DNA from: Bursaphelenchus xylophilus
Lineage: Eukaryota; Nematoda; Chromadorea; Rhabditida; Aphelenchoididae
Length of the DNA: 64,000 nt
NCBI GenBank assembly: GCA_904066235.2
Contig: CAJFCV020000005.1
Coordinates: forward strand, 10,535,501 to 10,599,500
Reading direction: 5' to 3'
How positions within the stretch are numbered: position 1 is the stretch's first letter; each line of letters opens with the position of its first letter. Shown here piece after piece: positions 23,801-38,800 of the stretch. The translations under genes and the position numbers were made by a program. Below the pieces are notes generated by a model. It was not told the origin of the DNA, ran no database searches, and saw only the letters and a list, made by a program, of their open reading frames with translations.

Positions 23801-26800
23801 TTTGACGTAGAAAGAATAGACTAAATGTGGAGAGCGGTCAGAGAGAAAAACTCTTTTTGGCGATAACTTTGCTAGTTTCTCGCGGCAAAAAATGATTTTT
23901 TATGGAAACATTATTCTTTACGATAGAAATAGGTATGAAAAATTTGTTAAATTCTCGCCGACTTTCGATCTAAAAATCTCGGTTGTTTCTGCAAAGCGCG
24001 AACTAGGATTCTCGCATATGTCAGGGGAAGTACTCCAAGTGCGACGTTCAGATTTTGATGAAACTTGGCACAAATTTAGAACAATTTTTTCCAAGATATA
24101 TGCGAGAATCCTAGCTCGCGCTTTGCAGAAACAACCGAGATTTTCAGATCGAAAGTCGGCCAAAATTTAGCGCGAGCAGATTTTCATTAAATTTTGCACA
24201 CACGTCGGGCATCAACTAAATATCAATTCCTGAAAGTTTTAGCTCGCGCTTTGCAAGCGCCACCGAGATATTGAACCACTTTTTCCGCGGAGAGAGTGCG
24301 CATAACGCGGAGAGCGGTCAGGGAGAAAAACGCTTTTTGGCCATAACTTTGCTAGTGTCTCGCGGAGAAAATTGATTTTTTGTGGAAACATTATTCTTTA
24401 CGATAGAAATAGGTATGCAACTTTTCGTGCCAAAATTCAACAAAAAGTCCTAAATTTTCGCCAACTTTTGACTAAAAATCTCGGTTGTTTCTGCAAAGCG
24501 CGAGCTAGGACTCTCGCATATATAATAGAAAAAATTATTCTAAATTTGCGCCAAGTTTCATCGAAATCTGAGCGTCGCACTTGGGGTACTTCCCCTGTTA
24601 AAAAGATAAAAAGATTTGTCGCACCACGACTCACTTTCCACTCCCGCTCTGATTTCTGGGGAGCACAGCATTCCGAGGTTTTTTGCCGCCACCGATCGGT
24701 GCCGATTTTCGCTCAAAATGACAACAGGGCTGCGCGCCTCGGCTGATAACTAGCTAGCCCAAAAATGAAAAAAGAGTAAAAATTGATTTCCAGATAGAGT
24801 GAAAAAAGACCTATCCGATGATATAAATAGGTCCTATTGACTTTCTCCCCACAACGATCTTTTTCGCCTACAAAATTACAAATTTTTTTTGTTTATTCAT
24901 GGATAAATGCACTTTATGAGGGCATAATTAAAAAAAAATGGTACCACTCGATAGCAAATGGCCTCTTCTATGACATATCCAAAAATAAGGGAAATTCTGG
25001 CCCTTAGGGCACTAAAAAATCCAAAAAAATAGCGTATTTTACGTGTTTTTGCATATTTTTCGGGATTTTTTGCACCGGATGCACAAAAATGAAAAATCGG
25101 CTGTTATAGCGTTGTAGTGCACACTCGACTACATATACCTGCCAAATTTCACGTTTTCATCTTTACTCCACTTTGTGTTCTGAGCCGGTTTAGGTGTTAA
25201 GGCAAAATCGCTGCATAGGGCAATGCCGGATGCCGATTTTAATTTTTTTTTTCATTTTTGAGACATATTGCGTTCATGTCAATATTAGATACTGATTTTT
25301 GCTCCAGATGACAAAATGCCCTTTCGTAAATTGACGTAATGACACCAACGTGTTTGAGTTCAACATGACGAAAATAAGGGAATTTTTGTTTCAGGACTAG
25401 CATTTAGGTGACAGCAGACCTGCCAGAATATGCTCCGACGTTTATTTGGCTAGAAACAGGTATGGAATCCGGATGCAGCGACGTCCCGTAACACGTTGCA
25501 CATATGCGATTTTACTTAAATTTACGTTATATACATGACGTTCAAAGTCAATACGACTGAAAAGACAGAAATTATTTTTAAAATCGGCATCCGGCATTGC
25601 CCTATGCAGCGATGTTGCCTTAACACCTAAACCGGCTCAGAACACAAAGTGGAGTAAAGATGAAAATGTGAAATTTGGCAGGTATATGTAGTCGAGTGTG
25701 CACTACAACGCTATAACAGCCGATTTTTCATTTTTGTGCATCCGGTGCAAAAAATCCCGAAAAATATGCAAAAACACGTAAAATACGCTATTTTTTTGGA
25801 TTTTGTAGTGCCCTAAGGGCCAGAATTTCCCTTATTTTTGGATATGTCATAGAAGAGGCTATTTGCTATCGAGTGGTACCATTTTTTTTAAATTATGCCC
25901 TCATAAAGTGCATTTATCCATGAATAAACAAAAAAAATTTGTAATTTTGTAGGCGAAAAAGATCGTTGTGGGGAGAAAGTCAATAGGACCTATTTATATC
26001 ATCGGATAGGTCTTTTTTCACTCTATCTGGAAATCAATTTTTACTCTTTTTCATTTTTGGGCTAGCTAGTTATCAGCCGAGGCGCGCAGCCCTGTTGCCA
26101 TTTTGAGCGAAAATCGGCACCGATCGGTGGCGGCAAAAAACCTCGGAATGCTGTGGGGAGGTGTCCGAAAGCCACTTGCACGGTGAGAAAAGCAGGAAAT
26201 TGCACAGTGCAAGTGAACTTTTGTTTTCGCATCGCGGAAATCAGGCCGGCGACTTTCCGGATGGACGAGCATTTCCCCAAGATTTGATATGTCCGCCACG
26301 TCCCTGTTGTTTTTAAATTTTTTAAGGCAATACTTCCAAAGCGGCAAAAAAGTTACAGTATACAGTAACCGGCTTCAAAATGAATTTCGACACTCCTTTC
26401 ATCTGTAATGTTGTTTTTATCGCGCCACACATACAGTGAGGGACCGGATCCAAGGGCAAAAAACGTCTCATTTGCATCCCGGAAGGGACCAAAATGACTC
26501 CAAACCCTTCCTTTCGCAAAGCTAAAAAAACCCCGCTTTGAAGAGCCCACCTTGAAGGAAAGGGCGCGCTTTTCAAAGCGGAGTTCTTTAGCTTAGAGAA
26601 GGGAAGGGTTTGGAGTCATCTTGGTCCCTTCCGGGATGCAAAATGAGACGTTTTTTGCCATCGGATCAGGTCCCTCACTGTATACCTAATTTGCCGTTAC
26701 TCTTTATTTTATCGTAAAAATTTTATGGCATTCCCTTTAAAATAATTTGATTTACCTGCCATCAGCTGTTAAGTTATTGTTTCGCCTTTCTAACCACTGA

Positions 26801-29800
26801 CGCGCTAAGAATTAGAGACGCGTTTGCAAACCAGTAATTTGAGATTTTGGCTGACGTGTTGAAAAAACTGTCAAAAAATCTATAAATTTTTGTTCCAAAA
26901 CATCAAAAAATCGAGCTTTTCACCCAATTCTTAGTAAAAAAAAAAAGTGTACTTTTGATCTCTAAAACCTATTAAACATGCCGAAACATCGCCTCAGGCA
27001 CGTATCCCTCCTTCGCGTTGTATTTGCATTCCCTCAATAATTCATGATTTTGCTGACAGCGCATGTAATTTGACCGAGAGTAAACGCTATGACCAGTACG
27101 GCGTACGAATACCCTCTACCGGCGACCGCTGCGAAGGAGTTGTGAGGAACGTAGGCTGAATGCTCTCCAAGGCCCGGTTTGCGGCCAAGGTTTATCGGTA
27201 AGTCGGGGGAAAAATGGGGATTTACAGAGGGAACTGGTAAATGCAGCAATCAGATTTTTAATGGAACATATAGTAAAAGTTTAGCATATTTCTTGCTAAA
27301 AGAATATTTGAGACTCCTAGTAGTGTTTTCATAAAGTTCATGGCCACATTTTCTCTTTCACACAGCCCATTTTCAACTTTTTCCCACGCTTGTCGCCAAC
27401 GCACAGTGCAATTTTTTCTTTTGTCGATTGCGTCGCTGAGCGTACAGTGGCGGACCTGGTCCATTGGCCAAAGACGTACCATTTTGCGTCCGACAAGCCC
27501 CAAAAATGTGGCAAAATGTATCCCTCTCCAAGTGAAAAAACTCCGATTTCAAAAGCGCCGGCTCTTTTTGTGAGGGAAACCGAGTTTTTTTAGTTGGAAA
27601 GGGAGGCATTTTGCCACATTTTTGATACTTCCCGGATGCAAAATGATACGTTTTTTGCCACTGGATCCAGTCCCTGACTGTAGTAGAGGCATGCTCGTTT
27701 GTCGGTCGGATTTCCCAAAAAAGGTGGGGCTTCCGGAAAGCCGCAAGACTGAAATGGGCAACATGCATTGTGAGCAAACCAATGGTTTGCTTTTGCACTG
27801 TGCAATTTCTGGGGCTAAGATAGTACAGCCCCCAGTCCAGTTTAGCCCCCAATAACCCAGTACAACCCCCCTCGTCCATTCTGAACCACAAAATTTATTT
27901 CAAAGAATTAATCCAAGCTGTATGGTCCAGCATAAGCCTCCTACGTTTTAGATCAAGCCCCCTAAGTTTTAGATCAAACCCCCAACGTAGTAGATCAAAC
28001 CCCCACTTACATTTTTTGTATTATTCTAATTTGTTCATTATCTGGGGTGTGAAACGGGCAAAACATTGGGGGTTTGAACTACCTTTCGTGGGGGGCTGAA
28101 CTACCGAAGCCCCCAACTTCTTTCTTTTTCCACCGTTCAATAGGTTTTTTGTCGGCTGTCGCTCTAACTTTTTTCGCACCGCGCAGACGCCAAACATCAG
28201 TCTAGCGACTTTTTGCGCCGAGTACTAGTCGTTTCATAAAGTGCGTAGACTTTTTGTCGCAAATTTTCCGCACCGTGTATTTCACTTTTTTACTGTGCAA
28301 TTCAAAATTATTTGCCGCTTCTCAGGCCTTTTTTTCGGCAACAATTGCACAGTGCAAGAAGAAAAAATGCACTACGCGCCACAAAAAAGTCTATCATGAG
28401 GATTTTTTCTTTTTTGAAGCCCAAAAGTTACATTCGCCCCCAAAATAGCTATAAAATATTGAATTGAAGTGCATGCCGTTTATAAAAAACATTTGGTATT
28501 TGTCGAGGAATTCAATTTTTTCGAAAAAAGATCTTTTTTGGACTTTCGAAGGCGCAATGATGGCCTGAGGGCATCATTTGGTGCAACAGCCGGCCAGATG
28601 GAACGTCTTGATTAGATGGCGCATATTATTTTTCGTAGTGGCGAAGAAATATCGCCCAAATACATATTTAGTCATCATTTCCCTTCGTATCATTTTTTTT
28701 TGCATATGATTATGTCATCGTATCCGAACGACAGAGTAGCACATTCATCACGCAACTTTGTCCAGTAAAATTGACATTTTTGGCCATTTTTTATGACTGA
28801 CTGGCGTCACATTTAACTTTATGTGGTGTTCGTCCCGGAGAAGATGGCTAATGCGCAACATTTCGAGTGATGGGACCATAAATCATGCTGTGCACAGGGT
28901 TGGAGGCATTGAAATGTAGCTAGGATTCCAACAAAACCTGATTTTTTTGTAAATTAGCGATTTTGCTTATCGATCTGTCGGGAAAATAATGTAGATTTGT
29001 CGCGTCTTGGAATCGCCCATCATCGCCTTGCGATGGCTAGCCGCGACCGGAAATTTGGTGTACGACTGCGACGAGGCGAGACATTTTGCTGCGACAAATC
29101 CACATTATTTTCCCGACAAACCCACAAAAGGTTTCGAGTGCGATTCAAGTCCGAGTTTCTTTATTGTATTACAGTACAGTGGGGGAGCTGATCCAGTGGA
29201 AAAAACGTACCATTTTGCATCCGGGAAGCGTCAAAAATGTGGCAAAATGCTTCCCTCTCCAAGTGAAAAAAACTGCCGATTTCAAAAGCGCGCCCTTCAA
29301 AACGAAGTTTTTTCATTTGGAGAGGGAAGCATTTTGCCACATTTTTGACACCTCCCGGATGCAAAATTGTACGTTTTTTGCTGTCCAAATGTGGATTGTT
29401 TTTGCGTTGTTACACTCCTTTGACAATGGATTTATTTTTTACGAAAAAGCATTTTTCCTTCTGAAGCAATTCTTTCTTTAGTCCCGCAGCGAAAACAATC
29501 CCTATTTTCTAATAACAAAAGAAATAAATTTTCAATTTGACTTGTCGCTGTTTGAAGAGTTGCGACAAGATTTCAGCATTGCACTGTGCTGACATGTCAA
29601 GAATTTTTGGGTTACTTATCAGTCTGTCGGGAAAATAATGTGGATTTGTCGCGTCTTGGAACCGCCCATCATCCTATTTGCGACGGCCAAAGGCGACTGG
29701 AGATTTGGTGCGCGACAAAACGAGATATTTTGCTCGACAAATCCACATTATTTTCCCGACAGACTGATACAGTGAGGGGCCTGATCCAATGGCAAAAAAC

Positions 29801-32800
29801 GTACCATTTTGCATCCAGGAAGCATAAAAAATGTGGCAAAATTTCAAAATCGCGCCCGCTCTTTTTGTGAGGAAAAATGGCGCGCCCTTCAAAACGAAGT
29901 TTTTTTCACTTGGAGAGGGAAGCATTTTGCCACATTTTTGATACTTCCCGGATGCAAAATGGTACGTTTTTTCCCACTGAATCCGGTCCCCCACTGTAGT
30001 AAAGCCTTCGGCGCTTTTTGGAACGCGTTTGCAAACATCGCTGCGTCAACTAAAAATAGCGTCCTCAACCTTTCCCGTCTCACGTACACTCGTCAATTCC
30101 GGGTGGAAAACAGTTTCTTTGCCGGACAGAGATGTTTATAAATGGTTTATTCAATTTCCCCATAGGATCTTTGTTATAAGTCTGGAAGCAAATTATGAAA
30201 GACAGAAGGCAACGAAGCCCCCCTTTCAAGGACTTCTCCGCGCTCCTACCACTTTTTTGCATTATGTTTTATGCGTGCTGACGTGCAAATTGCAGCCAGT
30301 GTGGGATATTTGGGAATCTTATAGTGTTAAGTCTGAGACGATGGGAATTATAGGCGTTTTTAGATGCATAATTTGGATTTTCCGTAAGAATAAGTAATTA
30401 TAGATTGTGTGAGATGATAGGTTAAAATTTTAGTGCTACTCCACATCGATTAAAAATAGAATTCTATAAGATGTGTGAGATTTTTAGCCCGCGCTGATCC
30501 CAAAAAAATAGGCATTTTCTGTGGTTTTTGATTGGGAAAGTGCAGGATTTACAGTGGTGGACCTGATCCAGTGGGAAAAAAGTACCATTTTGCATCCAGG
30601 AAGTATCAAAAATGCAGCAAAATACCTCCCTCTACAACTGGAAAAAACTCCGATTTCAAAAGCGCGCTCGCTCTTTTTGCGAGGGAAAGAGCGCGCATTT
30701 CAAAACAGAGTTTTTTTTAATTGTAGTGGGAGGCATTTTGCCACATTTTTCATACTTCCCGGATGCAAAATTATATGTTTTTTTTCAGGTCCACTGTACC
30801 TCCAAAAAATGCACTGCGAAAAGGCAATTTTTTAGCGAGTTTTGCAGCGACACCCTAAAACCGCACTTCACAGATTACCAGGGTTTTTGCCACGTGCAAT
30901 ACGTGACATTGTCTCTGAATTTGAAAGTAGGAGTGCCCGTTTTTTTAAAAAATTTTGCTCAAATTCATTTTTTCTTTATTTTTTAGTCATCATTTTCAGG
31001 CATCCAATTTTAATTTTTTCCTCTGGTCTTTGAGAGACCAATGGTATCACAATGCTCATACCCTCTCATTTTTCCCTTTTCTCGCTTCATTTCACGGCAT
31101 TCTTCTGTCGGGAAAATAATGTGGATTTTTCGCAGTAAAGTCTCTCGCCTCGCCGCAGTCGCTAAGTAAATTTCCAGCCGTCGCATGGCCAACGATAGGC
31201 GATTCCAAAGTTCGACAAATCCACATTATTTTCCCGACAGACTGATTCTGCCAACTAAACATCAAGCGTGCTCCTGTCTCTGCATCAAACTCAAATATGA
31301 CCCGCAGTTGAAGTGATACAAATGAAATTACACTCGTCCTGCGAATCTCCTCCGGATGACCCGTGAAATCCCGGCGCCCCCTTTTTTTTGTTCCTCCTCC
31401 CACTGCTGTCATTTAAATTCAACTTTGCGATGCGCTGAGCAATTATTTTTTCCCGCTAGACATCCGAATATGTAATAGAATAGGGAATAGTAATACATGC
31501 GGCCTCGTGACCACTGAGGAAGTGTTAATTGTAATAGATTGGCGGTAAATTTGGCTCTACTGTTTTTAGCTAGCTACTAGTCGTTCCGTAAAGTGCGTGG
31601 ACTTTTCGTAACTTTGCCAAGAACCTTGCTAGGTGGGCCAAAAGTCTACATGTTTTTGCAAAGTGTGAGCAGTCGGCATTGCGACGAGATGTCGCGCGAT
31701 ATCTCGTCGAAACAAAATTAATTTTAGCATGCACTTTGCAGAGATATTCGGCGATATCTGCATGCGACACACCGTGAAAAATTAGGACATCCGGCCATGA
31801 GCATAAATAATAATAAAAGTCCTTTTTTTTGTGCTTGCCCTTGAGCGGTATTTTCATCAAAGCATGAGTTTTGGCACATTGCAAACGCCCAGAAATCTGT
31901 CGAGTGACTTTGCAGACGAAGTATCAGTCTGTCGGGAAAATAATGTGCATTTGTCGCAGCAAAAGTTTACGCTTCCGCACACCAAGTCTCAGCAGCCGAA
32001 GAGCGATGATGGGCGATCCCAAGGTGCGACGAATCCACATTATTTTCCCGACAGACTGATATTTTTCCGTCCGGAAAGTCGCAGGACTGATTTTTGACGT
32101 CTGCAAGTCTACTATTCCTATTCTCACTCGCGTAAGAATACTATATTATATAATTGCCGTATTTTCGCCTAGGGGCATACTTTAGTATAAGCTCTCAAAT
32201 GGCGGCCTCCAAATTTTTTCTTATCTGTCTGTCGGGGAAATAACGAGCACTCTGTCGCATCAAAAATCGCACCGCCGTCGAGAAAATAAATTGTGTCGCG
32301 ACAAAATCGAATTGCTTTTCACTTCAGCGACACGATCGGAGCGGCGACATTGTGCTCATTACAGGGTCTTACAAAAAACGTGAAGGAAAGTGGAAGGCTA
32401 TAACTTCCGGCGGAGGCGGCGCAGAGACTTCGTATTTTAAATATGTATTTTTAAAAGACATAAGTTTTTTTCTACGAAATAACACGCTTTTAAAGTGCAA
32501 ACTGAGGTCGCTACGACCTTCTGAAGTAAAGGCATCTCTACCCCGAAAACCAGGTTTTTTCGGTTGAAAATGATCGTGAAATTTCGGACTTTTTCGGTTG
32601 AAAATCACCAGGAAATGTCGGATTTTTTGGGGGGTTTTGATATGGGTGATGTTGAAAAGGAGGAGGAAAGTGCCAACACGTGCAATTTTTTCGACGTTTT
32701 CTTAAAGACTATATCAAGAAACCCCCAAAAAATCCGACATTTCCTGGTGATTTTCAACCGACAAAGTCCGAAATTTCTCGATCATTTTCAACCGAAAAAA

Positions 32801-35800
32801 CCTGGTTTTCGGGGTAGAGATGCCTCTACTTCAGAAGGTCGTAGCGACCTCAGTTTGCACTATAAAAGCTTGTTATTTCACAGACAAAAACTTATGTCTT
32901 TTAAAAATACATATTTCAAATACGAAGTCTCTGCAACGCCTCCGCCGGAAGTTATAGCCTTCCACTTTCCTTCACGTTTTTTGTAAGACCCTGTATTTTC
33001 CCGACAGATCGATTCTAGAAAAGCTCTGGATTATAGAGCTTTCACCAGACCTCGCGCATTATCACCCCCATCAACCATCATGAACACGAACACAGAGATT
33101 TCTCATCCTTTTTCGCGGCCGGCGCACAGCCCGGCGGACCACCAAAACCGGCGGGGGTATTAGTCTCTCTCTCTCTCTCTCAGCCGTAACATTGTCCGAG
33201 GATCGGCCGCTCCCCGGGGAACGGCCGTTGGCGGATCGCAAGCACGTTCTTCCCGGCGAGAGGTCACAGTGCAAGAAGCGGCGGGAAATCATGGTCCGCC
33301 GAAAATATTATATTTATTTGTATGCGTCTGCTATAGTTTCTTATCAGATGTTTCGGCAAGTGCGAACATATGAGTTCCGCTGTCAACGCGCTGCTTTGTG
33401 GGGGAATTTGAATGCGGAAGTTCTGGGATTTAAAATTTTGATGACTAAGCGAAAAAATCTTTGCAGCGATAGCCAAAATTAATATTCCGAGGGACTGGAG
33501 CTGCTCCAATTTTGAAAAAAGGCCCGCTTGACCAAGTAAGAACTAAAACCAGTCCGTTGGCAAGGCCGCTGCAGTGATTTTTCCTTTTTGAGACAATTTT
33601 AGATCAGTTCTTTGAGGTTCACAAGGGCGCTCGAGAAACTTGTTAGCTCTTGTCAACTAAACTGACATGTTTTTAGTGTCTTTACGATACTTTTGGATAC
33701 CAAATATGAGATTATTCTTATTAAGAAGAGAGACCAGTCCGTTGGCAAAGCCACTGAGTAATTTCTGCGACATGGACTATGCAATTTGCGGCATTTTGTA
33801 CTGTCGCTTGCATCAGAATTTTTTTGAACAGTGCAGCCGCCAAAATCACTCCAGCGACCTTGCGAAAGGACAAGTCTCTCATCTTGTTTAGTTGGCAAGG
33901 TCTAGCATTTTTATAAACGCCCTTCTGAACCTCAAAGAACGTATCTAAAGTTGTCTCAGAAAGCATAATTTTTCGCAAAAATTCTTCATAGTCGTGAGGA
34001 TACTCTTTGATACCAAATTTTAGCTCTCATTGATCTTTTTCCGCAGTTTTTTCGGCCTAGACAAGTTCGGGCCCGCTAACTTTAATCGCATTTATTTTTA
34101 TGTATACCTGATATCATATAATACCCTGTTATGTGCAGATTTCATAGCCGTATTTTTATTTCATAGTCTTCATAGCCGTTTATCTCAAATTTCCTCATTT
34201 TTTCTCCAAAAATTCATATTATAAAAAAAAAAAAATTTTTTTTCGTCTGCAAAATTTTTGCATATTTTTATTCTCCAAAACCATGAGCGATCCGCGCGCC
34301 CCGGCTATGACTCAAAAGTTATGTACAGAAAAAGAATAACGGAAGGGCCGGGCCGGTCCCAGTGGGACCGGGCCGCACGAACAGAAAACAAAAAAAGCAC
34401 ATCGAAGGCGAACTTTTTTGGGGTTTAGCGGCGGAAATTTTTGCCCGCTTTTCCTTCGGTCGTATGATGTGATATGCGCGCGTGGTAGTTGGGTTCGGAT
34501 TGATGGAGATATTGAGGCTGTAACATGCCGAATAATGCGATTTTAATGCACATCAACGCCGAATTTTAGGGGGTGGACTGGGAAAAGGGCTTGTTTTTTG
34601 TGGGACAAAAATTTATGCTATTGCGCGTGATATGGCTACTTCAGATGTGGCTATATAACTTCAAATTACTGTCTTTTATCATATAAGGCCCAGACGTCCC
34701 ATGTTCGGACCTAAGGGCCAAAATTTCGATTTATTTCCAATCGCGTCATCTATTGCCTAGTACAATATAATTTTTAGTGTCCTATAGTCTCGCTAGCCCT
34801 GTGATCTCTTTCCAACCACTATTACTGCATAAGACAGAGCTCAGCGCCTTCGCTAAGCTATTTTTCCCTTCCATCTCTCCCTTCACCAAGCCAGAATTCC
34901 TCATCAAGCTCTCCTCTCCACTAAATCATCGCTAAAGCAACATGGTGACCTAAGGAGCGCGAATGAATAGCCCATCGTATTCTACGCAAAGAGTGTAGAG
35001 ACTTCCCTTTACGATGCTGCACCTACCAGCATCGTACAACGCTCAGAGGCGTTCGCTGATCGCGCAGGACCAGGCGCACTACTCGCTGCCGAGAAGTCGA
35101 GTCGGATCGTTTATCGACGACATCTCCGAGATCAGGTCAATACTGTAGAGGGCAAAATAAGGGTTGTACAATATGGCAACGCCAGTTATAGCCTTATAGG
35201 TGCAAAATGACGTCCAGACTGGTCAAAAATCAAATTATTTCATAGTCCAAAAAATTCCGAATTTTTCGTAAAACTCGATTTTTTCAGTGCCGAACGCCTA
35301 AATGTCTACGTGGATCGACACGATCAGAACACCCATGGCATCGACAACACAGATGACGATGTGCCGCCGGGGGTCACGTTCCCGGAGGAGCCGAAAACGC
35401 CGAAGGAAAGGCTCAAACTGGTGAGTAATCATCATTTATCAGACTGTCGGGAAAATAATGAGCACAATGTCGTTTCGTCGATCGAAGTGAAAAGCAATTT
35501 GATTTTTTGTCAAATTGCTTTTCGCTATTCATTTTTTTTTGGCGACAATGCGAGTTTGATGCGACAGAGTGCTCATTATTTTCCCGACAGACTGAGATTT
35601 AACGTTCACTATATTTTTTTAAGAAATTCAAAATGATATACCCTCATGTGGGCCTGGTGGTGCTATCAGCCGTCTATACAGTTCTTGGAGCAGCGATCTT
35701 TCATCATGTAAGTCAACGAATTTGGTGGAAAAAATTAGGGAGCGTATTTTACAGATAAAAACCTCATCTAACGAAGACCTAGACTTGTAGCTAATACATA

Positions 35801-38800
35801 TGCCCATTTTTTAGCTGGAAGGTCCATTCGAGCTGCACATCCGGAACGCCACCGCAACTCGCGTCCAGATCCTCAAGAACCGAGTCATAACTCAATTATG
35901 GACCATGGCCAAAGAGATCCCGCATGCAGCGTATATTGACAGCGGGTTGAACACGACCATGCCGTGGCCACCGAATGACGATGGCTTTCAACAATGGGCC
36001 GAAGTTGCTAATACGGGGTACGATTTTTACTTGTCAAAATGGATGGGTTAACAAGGAAATCGCTCAAGTGGAGCTCTCGCAGATTTTCTTAAAATTTTGC
36101 GTGCGGGCATTGAACTTGTGAGCTACAGTGACGGACCCGATCCAGTATCAAAGAACGTACCATTTTTCATCCGGGAAGCATCAAAAATGTGGCAAAATGC
36201 TTCCCTCTCCAAGTGAAAAAAAAACTTCATTTTGAAGGGCGCACCCTTTCCTTCACAAAAAAAGCTTTTGAAATCGGAGTTTTTTTCCTTGGAGAGGGAA
36301 GCATTTTGCCACATTTTCGATACTTCCCGGGTGCAAAAGTGCTACATTTTGTGCCACTTTTGTGGATCCGTTTCCCCACTGTATGAATCTCTGGAACTTT
36401 TAGCTCCCATTTTTCGACGATAACTGGGGCATTCAACCATTGTTGCGGCTTCAATGAAGTCTTAGGAATTTCAGAAAATTATGATCATAACTTTTTACCC
36501 AACCAAATATCTGATCGTGAACTTCGCAAACAAAAAAAATCGGGAAAATGGAAACCTTTTGTCACCTTTTGATCAAAAAATCTCGTTAGTTTCTGGAAAG
36601 CGCGCCCTAGAAATCTATCACATGTCTTGGAAAATTCTACTCAAAAATTTATCTTCCCCACAAGAAGAATTTCTCCACGACCTTTTACAACCCCCATTTT
36701 CAGTATGAACATGGTGATAAAAGATGTATTTATTGACTATACGAAGAACTACCTCACACCCGAAGATATAATCAATGGAACGGGTCCCAATAAGTGGTCG
36801 TTCGGAGCGAGTATTTTCTTCTCCTGGACGGCCATTACGACTATTGGATATGGTCAGTTTTCGTTCGAATTTTGAACCATATACATTCATGTCGTATTTT
36901 ACACAAGATTAAAATTTAGGTCACATTGTGCCTCGAACGTTAGCGGGTCGTATTTCTTGTTTATTGTATGCGCTTTTCGGGATTCCACTGATTTTGGTGA
37001 CAATTGCGGATATTGGCCGATTTTTGTCCAGTAAGTGACCGATAACTTGTCAATTTCTACTCCTTACTAAACCGCATATGCTAATTCCCCTCCCAAAATT
37101 TTCAGCCGGCATCATCTGGGTGCACAATGCCCTGCGGCGGTTTCGAATAGGCTGTTTTGTGCGCCTAAAACGATGTTTTCGCTATTGCTGCTGTTGTGTG
37201 CGAGGGAAGCGAAAGAAGACGAAAGACAAGACCACAAAGAATGTGGACAAGACCCTGAGCAATGGCGGAACAGTGAGGAACGAGAATCATGTTGGAGGAG
37301 GGAGACTGATGCGGCAACGGCTACAACAGGCGGATAACGTCTCCGATGCCGGCACCTTTGAGGGTCAGTTTCTGGGGGCGCAGGATATCTTTTGGGTTTG
37401 TCTAGCAGCAAAATATACAGTGGGGGACCTGATCCAGTGGCAAAAAAAGGACCATTTTGCATCCTGGAAGTATCAAAAATGTGACAAAATGCTTCCCTCT
37501 CCAAGTGAAAAAAAACTCCAATTTCAAAAAGGGAAAGGGCTCGCCCCTCAAAACGATGTTTTTTCACTTGTAGAGGGAAGCATTTTGCCACATTTTTGAT
37601 ACTTCCCGGATGCAAAATGGTATGTTTTTTGCCATTGGATCAGGTCCGTCACCGTATGTGGGATTCCAAAGTCACGCTTTTCAAATATCACTAGAATTTT
37701 TAGGTCAGAAGTTGCCAAAATTAAGCTCTTTTCCTTGTCAGAAGGACATTTTCTTCGTGAAACTCAAAGTTTAGAGCTGTCGCCGTGAAAACTCGATGCA
37801 TGAGCAACTCATGCCTCATTTTTTCAACCTACACTTTTATCAGGCTGTCGGGAAAATAATGAGCACTCTGTCGCATCGAAAATCGCATCGCCGCTAAGAA
37901 TTGTGGCCGGCAATATCACATTGCCTTTCACTTCACCGACGCCAATTGTGGCCGCGATGTTGCGCTCATTATTTTCCCGACAGACTTCAATCAAACCCCT
38001 CTAATCTTGCAATAATTTCAGACGTCTCCGAGATCCCCACTCAAGAAGGGACGAGTAGTGAGGACACTCACGCGCGCGCCGACGAGATCGACGAATTCGC
38101 GGAGCTGCAGCAGGAGCGCAGGGTCTCCGTCCTCTTCATTTTATTCATCATGCTCGGCTACACTGCTGGCGGTGCTTGTCTGATGCAATTGTGGGAGCAA
38201 TGGAGTTTCGTGGACGCGTTTTATTTTTGCGCGGTCACGGTGACCACCATTGGTTTCGGGGATATTGTGCCGCAGAACAGCGACTTTCTGCCGGCAACCT
38301 TAACTTATATTGTCATTGGATTGATTATTACGACAATGTGCATTGGTAAGTGCCATTTTTAAGAGTTTTACGAGCCAAAAATCACCTACGACTACTGCAA
38401 TTTTCATTTATTTTCTTTTCAGATTTAGTAGGCACCGAATACATTCGGGATATCCACTTTTATGGCCGAAGTTTGGGTCGATCTTTCCTCACCATCGGTG
38501 GGAAAGTTGTTCATTTGGGAGAGGTCTTTAGTTATGTGGCATTCTTACAAAAGAACTACGGATTAACGCCAGAACAATTGGACAAATTGGCTCAACTACC
38601 AGATGAATATCTTCTGGATTGCATGATCAACGGGAAACAACCGGATTTGAATTGGGTTGGAGGGAAACCTTTTATCCCACCGGACATTTACTACTTCAAG
38701 GTGGGTTTCTTTCAGCAAATTTATGGGGAATTTTGACAAAAATCATTTCCAATTTTGATGAAACCTCGTTTAAAAAACGAATAGAATTTTTAAATTTTGT

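Noticed and set aside
32564..32986. 140-codon open frame as a gene
   Set aside because: It reads across the loop and one arm of the TA-flanked foldback; the opposite arm gives a matching frame on the other strand.
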